64,000 nucleotides of DNA from Cunninghamella blakesleeana (lineage: Eukaryota > Mucoromycota > Mucoromycetes > Mucorales > Cunninghamellaceae), in contig JAFCIZ010000005.1 of assembly GCA_017871115.1 (NCBI GenBank), positions 2,650,501 through 2,714,500 of the forward strand, given 5' to 3'. The translations under genes were made by a program, and so were the position numbers. Under the pieces are notes generated by a model. It was not told the DNA's origin. It was given only the letters and a program-made list of their open reading frames with translations, and searched no databases. Within the stretch, counting starts at the first letter, position 1; every line of letters begins with the position of its first letter. Positions 36,534 to 47,537 of the stretch are shown here, one piece after another.

Positions 36534-39221
36534 TTAAGCGGAACCAGATTTTTCACGCATCAAGTTCAAAGCGGAACCGGCCTTGAACCATTCGATTTGA
36601 CCAGGATTGAAAGTGTGGTTAAGAGTGATGTCTTCAGAAGAACCATTTTCGTGATGAAGACGGAGAGTTAAAGGTTTACCTTCTTGGAAATCAGTTAAAC
36701 CGATGATATCGACCTTATCAGAGGGGTTGATCTTATCGTAATCAGCAGGGTTGGCGAAGGTTAAAGGTAACATACCTTGTTTCTTCAAGTTAGTTTCGTG
36801 AATACGAGCGAAAGATTTAGTGATGATGGCAGCACCATTTAAGAAACGAGGTTCAAGAGCAGCATGTTCACGAGAAGAACCTTCACCGTAATTTTCATCC
36901 CCAATAACTACCCATTTAATACCTTGAGCTTTATAATCACGAGCGGTTTCTGGTACACCCTTGTATTCACCGGTATATTGATTCTTGACGCTGTTGACGG
37001 CATCATTTTCAGCATTGACAGCACCAATTAACATGTTGTTGGAGATGTTATCCAAGTGACCACGGTATTTGAGCCAGGGACCGGCCATAGAGATGTGATC
37101 AGTGGTACACTTACCTTTAACCTTGATTAAAATGGGTGCTTCAGTAATATCTTTACCATTCCATTTTTCGAAAGGCTTTAATAATTGAAGACGGTTGGAA
37201 GAAGGATCAACAGCAACGCTAACGTTAGCGCGATCAGCAGGAGGGGCTTGGTAGGTGTTTTCACCAGCATCATAACCCTTAGGAGGTAATTCGTAACCAT
37301 TAGGAGGTTGGAGTTTATAAGGCTTACCGTTACTGTCGATTAAAGAATCAGTAATAGGGTTGAAAGTCATATCACCAGCAATAGTTAAAGCAGTGACGAT
37401 TTCAGGAGAGGCAACGAAAGCGTGGGTAGCGGGGTTAGCATCGTTACGACCAGTGAAGTTACGGTTATAAGAGGTAATAATGGAGTTCTTGTCACCTTTC
37501 TTGATGTCTTGACGATCCCATTGACCAATACAAGGACCACAAGCGTTAGCAAGGACAACACCACCTACGTTGGTAAGAGTATCCATAATACCATCACGTT
37601 CGATAGTAGCACGGATTTGTTCAGAACCAGGGGTGATAGTGAATTTAGCCTTAGCTTTAACACCGTGTTCAAGAGCTTGAGTAGCAAGAGAAGCGGAACG
37701 AGCCATATCTTCATAAGAAGAGTTAGTACAAGAACCGATCAAACCAACCTTTAATTCTTGAGGCCAGTCATTCTTTTTAAGAGTTTCCTTGAATTTAGAG
37801 AGAGGAGTAGCTAAATCGGGAGTGAAAGGACCGTTGATATGGGGTTCTAACTTGTCAAGGTCAATTTCGATTAATTCATCGTATTGGGCACCTTCATCGG
37901 CCTTCAAGTTGTGAGCGAAGGATTCGGCATATTTAGCAATTTCAGCACGCTTGGTAGCACGGAGATAATCACCCATACGTTCATTGAAGGGGAAAACGGA
38001 AGTAGTAGCACCGATTTCAGCACCCATGTTACAGATGGTACCCATACCAGTACAAGAGATAGAATCAACACCATCACCAAGGTATTCAACAATAGCACCA
38101 GTACCACCCTTGACGGTTAAAATACCAGCAACTTGAAGAATAACATCTTTAGGAGAAGTCCATCCACTTAATTTACCATGTAATTTTACACCAATGACCT
38201 TAGGACACTTCAATTCCCAAGGAATATCAGCCATGACATCGACAGCATCAGCACCACCAACACCGATAGCAATCATACCTAAACCACCACCATTAGGAGT
38301 GTGAGAATCGGTACCGATCATAAGACCACCAGGGAAAGCATAGTTTTCAAGGATGATTTGATGGATAATACCGGAACCAGGTCTCCAGAAACCAATGTTG
38401 TATTTAGCAGAAGCACTAGCTAAGAAATCATAAACTTCCTTATTGATATCAATAGCACGAGCTAAATCTTTAACACCACCAACTTGGGCTTGAATTAAAT
38501 GGTCACAATGAACAGTGGTAGGGACGGCAACACTTGGGAGACCAGCAGACATGAATTGTAATAAAGCCATTTGAGCGGTAGCATCTTGACAAGCAACACG
38601 ATCAGGGCGAAGCTTTAAATAAGATTGACCACGAACGATATCTTGGTTTTCAGCATCGTCTAAATGTCCATAAACAATCTTTTCAGATAAAGTCAAAGGA
38701 CGGTTTAATCTAAAAAAAGAAAGGAATAGAGAATAAAAAATAATTAATAATTAATATTCCTAATTTAATGTTTAAAAAATTCTATGAATGAGATCATTCA
38801 TATTATTTTATATAATACGCGTTTCTATTTCCTTATTTTATGATGATGATGATGGTGATGAATGATTCTTTTTCTTTTTCCCTCTTTCTTATTATTTATT
38901 TACCTTTTACGAACGATTTGTAAGTTATCTTCAATACGTTGGTAGTTGATGAACTTGTCGCTTTCAAGGTTGGACATGGCAACCTTTTGGTTGGCATAGT
39001 TACCAGAAACTTGAGCAAAAGTACGAGCAGATACATTAGCACGAACAGCAGGAGCGAAGGACTATATATATTTATATATTTATATATAAGAATAAAAAAG
39101 ATGAGTTTTATAAATAAATAAATCAAGCAATGTTTACTTTTTTTACTATGTGAATATGTATATATATATATATTATATGTATTACCTTAGCAGCCTTCAA
39201 GAAAGATTTAGAAGACAACAT
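36534..39221 (-). CDS. ACO1: Aconitate hydratase, mitochondrial
   Basis: TCA-cycle enzyme converting citrate to isocitrate with a [4Fe-4S] cluster. Exons are 39221-39186 (12 codons), 39061-38904 and 38709-36534, 789 aa, the usual length. The N-terminus ([29 protein letters not shown]) is a typical presequence, basic and hydroxylated without acids. Cluster cysteines are visible in [11 protein letters not shown] and [13 protein letters not shown], with substrate-binding [13 protein letters not shown] and the swivel-domain motif [19 protein letters not shown]. Codon use is strongly biased to C/T-ending and G-ending codons, with far fewer AT-rich codons than neighbours, indicating high expression; that bias also creates long antisense reading frames. 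Identity is certain. Confidence 0.98.
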
Positions 39222-40755
39222 TATATATAAATAAACTCTGACAAAGCAAAGCTTAAAGATGTATTTATTTAAGAGAGAGGGGGGGTTAAAAGAGAAAAAG
39301 AAAAAGTAACAAAGAAGAAGAAGAGAAAAAAAAAAAGAAGAAAAATAAAAAAAACAGACTAGGGAGTTATTTATTTTTTTTTTTGCAAGTGTGATTTCAT
39401 GATTACCTTTTTTGGTAACCGCCATAAAAAAAGTAATTTCTCCGCCAGAGTGTCTTGTGAATGAAAAGAAATCTATAAATGTTTCACCAAAACCTTTTTT
39501 TTTTATATTTTTCACTTTTAATGGCATAATGAAATTATAACGTAGCATTTTTAAAAACACGTACAAAAAACAAAAATAAATAATAGTATACCTCTTTTAA
39601 TTTTAATATATATGATTAGCTAATAATAATAAAAAAAGATAATATATTTTTATTATAAAAGTAGGAGATGAATTATTATTGGTACATTCATAAATAAAAA
39701 TGTAATAAAAAGATGATTGATTTATCCAGCGTAACAGGGCCATGTAATTTTAGCTAAAACACAGTCAGGGCCGAGAAAAAAAATCATATTCCGATGAAAA
39801 TTTTTTTTTTTTTCTCTTTGGTTTTTTATAAATTGGGATTATAGTTTATCCTATGATTTTCTTTCTTTTTTCCCCAATAACCAGATTTATACTCTTTTAA
39901 CACTTTTAAAGAATAATTTTCACGTCATGATTCTATACTTAACGATAAAATGGTTCGAGGGTATAAGAAAGGATCCATAGATAAAAAAAAAAAAAAAGAA
40001 ATTCTAACAATAACAAGAATAATTGGTATAATTAAAAAATAATAATTATAAATAAAAAAAGGGAGAGAAGAGGGAAAAAGGGAGATTTCAATGAAATTCA
40101 ACAAGCAAATATGTCAGCGAAAATAGAATATTAAATCTCAGTATACGTTGCATGTGGGTTGAATGAACACAAAACGCCTATATAAAGAAATAAAATTCCG
40201 TCATAATCATAAACCTTAAAAATAATAATATGATTTATGATTATTACATCTTTATTTAGTGTTGATGATTGATAACCAGAGATAAAAAGAGATTAAACTG
40301 GGGAAAAAATGAACTTTAAATTATTTTTAATTCCATACCTTTTTTTATTTTTTCTTTCTTTCTTTTTTATTTTATTTAATATTAGTTTTTCATGGCCTTT
40401 TTACTTGGCCCCTCTGTATAGTATATATTTTTATTTTATTATTATTTTTTCATGGCCTTTACTTGGCCCCTTCTCTCTTCCTCCTTCTTTTTTTATAATT
40501 ATCGAACGATAATTATTAGTTGGGCGTAAGATTTGTGCATATATTATTTATCGTTCTCTCCCTTTTTATATATATTCCTATTTTAAAACCGACAATAATA
40601 ATAGTAATAAATATATGTAAGTTTGTATGTAAATAAAATAATAATAAAGATGCATAGAAATACATATTATTTAATAAATAAATAAATAAATAAAAGGATA
40701 AGGATGATATTATGAATATACGTACAAAAAAAAAAAAGAAATAACGATGAACTGT
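39222..40755. other. Intergenic, 1.5 kb
   Basis: Aconitase promoter on the left, 3' flank of the kinase on the right. Contains a 60-bp-period direct repeat (listed separately) and, near 39738-39776, two gggcc patches. No gene recognised; the frame at 40309-40512 is made of low-complexity plus the direct repeat. Confidence 0.45.
40386..40472. repeat. Direct repeat of a CATGGCC...TTGGCCCC unit, 60-bp period
   Basis: Two near-identical units, 40386-40413 and 40446-40472. Each reads a T-run, catggccttt, 0-2 extra T, acttggccccT. Each contains two ggcc cores. The GC-rich units are separated by AT-rich filler. Confidence 0.75.
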
Positions 40756-42311
40756 TCAATATAAATCATCTTTGTTTTTATAATATTGATGATGGCTTAG
40801 ACAATGGTTTTTTAAAGTACAATGATCTATCGAAGCAACCCATTTATTTTCTAATAACTCACTCATAGACCAACGGTGATTCGGTTGAGGTTCTAAAAGA
40901 TGAGCCAAGACGGTCCTTGCATACCTTGGAATATAAGATAGTAAAGCATTTTTATCATGTCGATATAATTGATAATTTTCATCCTGTTGTTCATGAGCTA
41001 GTCGCCATGGAAATTTATGAATCATCATACAAGCATATATAATCCCACAAGACCAATTATCGGATAAAAATGAATGATATTTATTTTGTAATAGAATTTC
41101 AGGAGCTATATAAGGATCTGAACCGCAGACACCTAACGCATAAAGGAATTAAATAAAGAAAAAAAAAAGAAAAAACAAAGAAAAAATAGAAGAAAGAAAG
41201 AAAGAAAAAAAAAGATTAAAAAAAGGGGGGTGAGAAGGAGGAGAGGGGATATTCATTCTTTCCTCTTTTTTTTTTTTTTCCTTCTTACCAGAGGATAGTT
41301 TAACAGTAGAAGAGCCAGGCAATTGAACAATAGTAGCCATACCAAAATCAATGATTTTTATAATTCCCATTTCATTAATCACTACATTTTCTAATTTTAA
41401 ATCACGATGGCCAATACCCATAGATTGTAAATAATTAACCCCATTTAAAAATTGACGCCAATAGCAATTAATTTGAGGATGAGTTAAAGTGTTTAGGGTA
41501 ACCATTTGAAATAAATCCATAGGACAGTATTCCATGATTTCATAAAATATACCATGCTCTTGAATCATATCTAAAGTTTCAATGATATTTTCATGGTGTA
41601 AAGCTGACCCTATACAAAATTCGGCTGTGACATTTTTTATATATTTCTTTTCCGATTCCTTTTTTTCATTTCTTTTTCTAAATTGTTTAACGGCAAATTT
41701 CTTTTGATCGATGGCTCGATAAATAACTCTAACCGATCCACCTGCCCCTTTTCCAACAAATGAGCCTATATAAAAAAAAAAAATAATAAAAATAAATGAA
41801 TGGAACGAAGGAATAAGTGAATGGTTTTTTTTTCTTTTATGCATGTGTTACCCCAAGTGCCATATTTAGATTCTAAATCTTTATTAAATTCGTTGCCAAA
41901 AGAATAATCGCTGACACTAGGGCTTAGTGCAACGCTTTCCAATGATGATTTAGGTTGTTGCTGTAAATGTAATAGATGATTTAATGGCGTCTTTTTGAAT
42001 AATTGTTTAAAATCTTTAAATAAGCTAGTATGTCTTTGTAAATGGTGATAGTGGGTTTTATGATAATGATCGTCATATTCAGGCTTATTGAAAATAAATC
42101 GATTAGGTGTAGAAGGTGGCGTAATGGTCAATTGATCCATTTGTTGAGGTATGGTTTCTTGGTCTTCCTCTTCTTCATCATTCTTATGATTTAATTTCAT
42201 TGTTAGTTTTTTCCAATTTCCTTTTTTCTTTTTTATTAACAAAGAGGGTGTTGATGACGATATTTCATCTTCCTTATGAATAGAAGATGTAGGTGTAATT
42301 GACTCGACCAT
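40756..42311 (-). CDS. Ser/Thr protein kinase, Hal4/Hal5/Npr1-like
   Basis: Exons 42311-41852, 41765-41289 and 41132-40756 (437 aa), all phase 1 junctions. An N-terminal 150-residue disordered region precedes a complete kinase domain. It has a Gly-rich loop GKGAGGSV (158-165), Lys180 in FAVKQF, catalytic HRDLKLENVV, DFG in IIDFGMA, and the APE motif in CGSDPYIAPEILL. The spacing and the GSDPYIAPE activation segment, with a short C-lobe ending HRWSMSELLENKW, match the fungal Npr1/Hal4/Hal5/Sat4 subfamily that controls nutrient and cation transporters at the plasma membrane. All catalytic residues are intact, so it should be active. Subfamily assignment is from overall pattern and is less sure than kinase status. 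Confidence 0.85.
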
Positions 42312-43157
42312 TATATTAATAAAATTGTTATAAAAGAAAAATCAAATGGATAAAAAGAAAAAAGAGGTTGAAAAAATTTTTTTTTTTCATTTATTAAAAG
42401 GAAGATAGCGGAAAGCGTGGATAAAAGTATAAAAAAAGTGAAACGAGGTTCCACTTTTTTTTTTTTTGATCAAAATTAAAAAAAGAAATTGACTGCTGAG
42501 ATTTAAAAAGGAACAATGCAAAAAAAAAAAAAATTATAGTTTTTTATTAAGAAATATAACTCTTGGCAAATATATGTTAAAAAGAATAATTGACAAACTT
42601 TTTTTCAAAAAAGTTTATTTCTTTTTTTTTTTTAAAAAAAAAAAAAATGTAAAGAAAATATATATATAAAAAAAAACAGATGTATATTATTTTTCTATAC
42701 GTAGCTTTTTTGTTTGTATTTATTTATTTTTTATTTACGTATTTATTTATATTTATATTTACTCTTAAAAATAATCGCCTTTTTCATTTTTTTTTTACAT
42801 ATATTATTATATATAATCATATAATTACATATATATAGTTTCAATTTAATTATCGTGTCTATAAAGTATATTTTTTTGTTGTTTTTACTATTTTCACTAT
42901 GAAACTTGGATATATATTATTTAAATCATCTTGACAATAATTAATCTTCTATTACACGTGTTTTAATCAATGATATATAGACCTGGTTTGACTCACGTGT
43001 TGTACTCTCTCAATTGCCACACTCTTTTTTCTCTTTTGTTCTGGCATATGATCCGATAAAATAATAAAAATCCAACTTATATGTCTGCAATAAGTTATAA
43101 ATATAATATGGATAAAATACTTGTGGTTTCGTCATCACTTTATATACATATATATAC

Positions 43158-43209
<52 letters not shown>

Positions 43210-43515
43210 AAAAGATTGTTTATATTTTTTTTTTCTCTTTCTTTCTCTCTCTCTTTTTTTTTTTTTTTTTTCTCAAATTCTATTTCTCTCTTTTTCCTTT
43301 TTCTCTCCTTCTTTTTTTTTTTTCTTTCTTTCTCTCTTTCTTCTTCTTCTCTCTTTCTTCTCCTTTATAAACTTTCTTTATTCTTTTATATTGCTTTTTC
43401 TTTATTTTCTTTCCTCTTTATATAATATACTATTACTATTACTACTATTGATACTACTATACTAAGGGAAGCTTATTAATAAACCTTATTTTATTTATTT
43501 TTTATTTAAACTTTG
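42312..43515. other. Divergent promoter region, 1.2 kb
   Basis: Between divergent kinase and UCH37-like genes. It includes an A/T palindromic tract (about 42618-42648), two CACGTG E-boxes, a long (TA)n run (43161-43201) and a strongly pyrimidine-rich stretch (43225-43420) leading to the UCH37-like start. No gene seen. Confidence 0.5.
42955..42999. promoter_or_regulatory. Paired CACGTG E-boxes
   Basis: Two exact CACGTG hexamers at 42955-42960 and 42994-42999, each followed by T/G-rich DNA (cacgtgtt). The centres are 39 bp apart. They sit in the divergent promoter, 650 bp from the kinase and 520 bp from the UCH37-like ATG. CACGTG is the core bound by bHLH factors (Cbf1/Pho4 types in fungi). 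Function is inferred. Confidence 0.4.
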
Positions 43516-45834
43516 ATGACTAAAGAGTCTATGTTTGAATGGTTACATGTGGATCCAGATCCAGGTAAAAAAGATGATGTATACATTTATATACACCTTG
43601 ATTTAGAAATGTCAAAATAAGAGGAATAATAAAAAGAAGAATATACAACAGCACCCTATATACTTATATACTATACTCTATTATATTCTTAGGTATTCTT
43701 TCACAACTATGTGTTCATATGGGTGTTCATGGAGTACAGGTAGAACCTATTTTATCTATTGAACAAGACGTATTATGGGAACAAAAGTAATAATAACAAT
43801 AATAATAATAATAACCAAATGGCCTATCGTTAAACGTTACTTTTTAATATTCTTTATTTATTTATTTATTTATATACATATACATATATTATAAATATCA
43901 CTTAGACCGATTTATGGCATAATCCTTTTTTTAAATAATAAACCAACAACTTATAAAGATGGTTCCAATACAACAATAGCAAATAATCGTATTTATTTTG
44001 CTAATCAAGTAAGTGATATTTTCATAATTTTGTATGATTGTTTTTTTTTTATGCAGTTTATTTAAACTTTAAATTCTCAATACAATATTTTTTTTAAAAA
44101 AAAAAAAAAAAGAATGGTTTTTTTTTTTAATTGAACGAACGATATATATATATATATAAATATATATAAATATATATAATGGTTATTATTATTCTATTTT
44201 ATTTTAATATATATATATACATATTATTACAATTTAGGTAGTTCATAATGCTTATGCTATGCATGCTTTATTAAGTATTCTTCTTAATTGTGACTTTATA
44301 GATATTGGATCAACTTTATTGGAATTTAAACAATTTACGCAAGATTTCTCTCCATTGGTAATAAATAATAATAATTAAGAATATGTAGGGAAAATAATAA
44401 TAATAGATAATGATAAAAAAAATGGCGTTAAGGGACGTGTATATATATATATATATATATGTATGTATATAAAATAGTGATAGAATCAGGAAGAGAAAGA
44501 TCAAGGGGAAAAAAGTTTAATATGTAGGAATATGTGTTTAAATGTATGTAATTTTTTTTTTATATTTATTAAAAAATAATAACAAATCGTATATACATAG
44601 ATGAAAGGCTTAAGTCTAAGCAATAGTGAATCTATACGTGAATCTCAAAATCGTGTTGCTAGGTAATTTATATAACAAGTTATAGTCATGAATAAATAAA
44701 ATAAATAAATAAATAAATATAAATGCATATTTTTATTAAATTTCTATTTTAGAACATGGCCCAATAAAATAAAAAATCATCCTCCACCTCATAGATATCA
44801 TTATATTAGTTATATTCCTTTTGAAGGTTATTTATATGAATTGGATGGCTTAAAGCGAGGGCCATTAAGATTAGGTAAAAAATTATAGATAATAATAAAG
44901 TATAATAAACTGGATGAGTTTATTCATTTATACTTTATTTTTTTAATTAGGTCCGTGCACAAATGAAAATTGGTTAGATATGTTAAGAACTGAACTATCA
45001 AGAAAAACAGAAATGTAATAATAATAAAAAGAATATTTATAATGGTAATATAATTTATTTATTTTTCTTTCTTTCTATTTATTATTTATTTATTATACTA
45101 GGTATCGAAAACAACGTATTTCTTTTTCAATATGGTCTTTAGTTGAAGATAAAAGACACGTAATTCAACGTAAATTAATAGAAAAATCATCCAAAAAAAA
45201 AGAAATTGAAATGTATTTAGATCAACACCATCCATTATGGCGGCATGAACATTCAATTCATCAATGGGAAGAAGAATATCAACATACTATGAACAATGCA
45301 AGTAAAAAAAAAAATTAGAAATAGAAAAATAAGAAGTTGTATATATATGTATAAAGGAGAAATGGCGCTAATGTCGTCTTTTTATCATTAACTTTATTTA
45401 TTTTCATTATATTGTATTTTATTTATTAGGTAGATAATAATAAACGTGGAAGTTTAGTTTCAACCCAATTATCATCTCAATCTCCATCTATTCAACCCCA
45501 AACTACACATGAATCTACTTCTATATCTGACGCTTCCTTTGATGAACTAATAAATTTATGGTTGCAAGCTCAAGATGAACTTTTAAGATTATATAATCAC
45601 CTTGGTAAAGAAGATGAAAAACATGAAAACTATCAGGTAATATGTTTATACTAAACTTAAAAAAATATAAATATAAATAAATAGATCATGCTTTTTTTTT
45701 TTTTCTTTTTCTTTTACTTATTTGTTTATTATTTTTAGAATGATACAATTCGTAGGCAACATGATTATACACCTTTTATAGTTTCTTATATTGAAGCTCT
45801 ACAATCAGAAGGTCTTTTACACCAATTTATTTAA
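43516..45834 (+). CDS. UCH37/UCHL5-family protein lacking the catalytic cysteine
   Basis: Ten exons: 43516-43564, 43693-43786, 43906-44008, 44238-44357, 44601-44662, 44753-44874, 44951-45014, 45102-45301, 45434-45636, 45739-45834 (370 aa, all in phase). The UCH domain occupies residues 1-210 and the UCH37-like C-terminal domain ([17 protein letters not shown]) ends the protein. UCH37 signatures include [49 protein letters not shown] and [19 protein letters not shown]. The oxyanion Gln82, His159 and Asp174 are retained, but the position of the nucleophile (human Cys88) is Tyr88. In DNA it is codon TAT at 44253-44255 where TGT would encode Cys. It is therefore predicted catalytically inactive while keeping the fold. 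UCH37 acts at the proteasome and at INO80. The basic KEKE-type RPN13-binding tail beyond the last helix is short or absent. Confidence 0.9.
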
Positions 45835-45966
45835 AAAATAATCTTTATTTTATTTTAATTCATATATAATATACCTTTATATATATATATATATTTACAT
45901 ATGCATTTTTTTTCCTTTTTTATTTTTATAAATATATGACAGCTCCATTTTTATTTTATTTTTATG

Positions 45967-45997
<31 letters not shown>

Positions 45998-46004
45998 CAT
46001 TATA

Positions 46005-46046
<42 letters not shown>

Positions 46047-46209
46047 ATTATTATTATTAGTTTTCTACTATATCATTCCTTTTAATCTTATTTTATTAAT
46101 TTTTATTTTATTATTATTATACATTTGCATTTTACTTTCTTTTTATGGTACTTATTCTCTTTCCTAAAAAAATTAAAATTACTTTATCAAAACTAAGTTT
46201 CCCTTATTT

Positions 46210-46253
<44 letters not shown>

Positions 46254-46429
46254 TTACAGCCTTAATGATAATAAAAGAAGTTTATTTTATCTTTCTTTTA
46301 ACATATGTTTTTTATTTTTTTTAAAAAAAATGCCAATATTTCCTTAAAGTTTTATTATCAAAAAAAAAAAAAAAAAATTATATATACTATATACATATAC
46401 AAAGTTTTATCTATTTCATCGTTATATTA
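45835..46429. other. Convergent intergenic with A28 and (ATT)n
   Basis: Contains a poly-A (45970-45997), an (ATT)n microsatellite (about 46007-46059) and TA repeats (46218-46240). No gene seen. Confidence 0.55.
45970..45997 (+). repeat. Poly-A tract, 28 bases
   Basis: A28, about 135 bp past the UCH37-like stop, followed by an (ATT)n run. It could be a mobile poly-A relic or simple slippage; no target duplication was seen. Confidence 0.85.
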
Positions 46430-47095
46430 TTAGTCATCCCAGTCTGGAATCATTGAAAATTCATAACCAGGGTATTTATAGTAAGCATAATAGGCAATAT
46501 AAAGATGATAAGCGCCTATAATAAATATAAACACAAACATAAAATAAATATTAAACCGAATAAGAATAAAATATACCATATTATATTTATATATCACATT
46601 AAATAACTCTTTATATATATCATTTTTAATATATCTCTTTAGAATAGTTCTTTCTACATTTATATATATATATATATCTTTTTACCTGGTATAAACATGA
46701 TAGAACCGAGAACTAGTAAAGGAATACCTCTTCCATCATAATCTGCAGAATTAATATAACCCAATTTAATTAATACGCCAAGAACAATAAGTAGAGAACC
46801 AATCCCGAAAAGTAAAGTAGCAAGTCCAATTGCTTTCCATGGAACTATAAACAAACGCATACATAACATAATTAATAAGAATAATAAAGAATATATATAA
46901 TTATGAATAGTTTTTTATAAAGTTGATATTGGTTATATTTAATGAATTCTTTTTTTTTTAAAAAAAAAACGGTGAAATATAGAAATATTTACTTTTTGGT
47001 TCAGGCTGAGAAAATTGTTCAGCTGAGAATCCCGTATCCTCTTGTAATTCTTGAAATTGTCGCTTTTTTGGTTTTAATTTAAAAGGTTTACGCAT
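46430..47095 (-). CDS. TMEM230-family two-pass membrane protein
   Basis: Exons 47095-46993, 46844-46686 and 46515-46430 (115 aa, in phase), the length expected for TMEM230 (C20orf30). The basic N-terminus (MRKPFKLKPKKRQFQELQEDTGFS) is followed by IPWKAIGLATLLFGIGSLLIVLGVLIKLGYI (first membrane segment, about residues 35-66), GIPLLVLGSIMFIPGAYHLYIAYYAYY (second) and the highly conserved end YPGYEFSMIPDWDD. In animals it is a vesicle and secretory-pathway protein linked to Rab-dependent traffic. The fungal function is not established. Identity is well supported by the C-terminal motif and length. Confidence 0.93.
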
Positions 47096-47537
47096 TATTA
47101 TTATTACTAGTATAAAATAAGAAAAAAAAATGTAAAGTTGAAGGAAAAAAAAGAATACAAGGGAAAAAAATTTACCTTTTTTTAAATTTAGTTTTTTATT
47201 AACTCAGCATTCCAAAAAAGGAAGTCATGCTTTACTTTATCTTTTTTTATTTTTTTAATAAATAATAAAAAAAGTTATGTACTTTTAAAGGAAATGAATA
47301 ATTATTATGACATGTTTTTTTATTTTTTTTATTATTGATTAAAAGTATATAACAAATAAATAAATAAAAAAATAATGGTAATTTAAAAGGAAGAAAAGCA
47401 GAAACAAAAAAAAGAAAAGGTATGCATTGTAGATAATAATAATAATAAAAAGAAAATGTATTTCTAATAATAATAATAATAATAATAATAATAGTAGTAA
47501 TAATAATCAAGTAAGAATAAGAGGGGTGATAATTTTT
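47096..47537. other. Intergenic, 0.44 kb
   Basis: TMEM230 promoter side, with (AAT)n microsatellites at about 47436-47452 and 47463-47505. No gene seen. Confidence 0.5.

Noticed and set aside
36489..38120. Several long antisense frames over aconitase
   Set aside because: Products of the biased codons of the real gene on the other strand; low plausibility as proteins.
43121..43465. 114-aa Ser/Phe-rich frame
   Set aside because: Pyrimidine-rich promoter and (TA)n repeat read as codons.
45430..45433. Acceptor at 45429 for UCH37-like exon 9
   Set aside because: It would put an in-frame stop right after the junction; the tag at 45433 gives a continuous frame.
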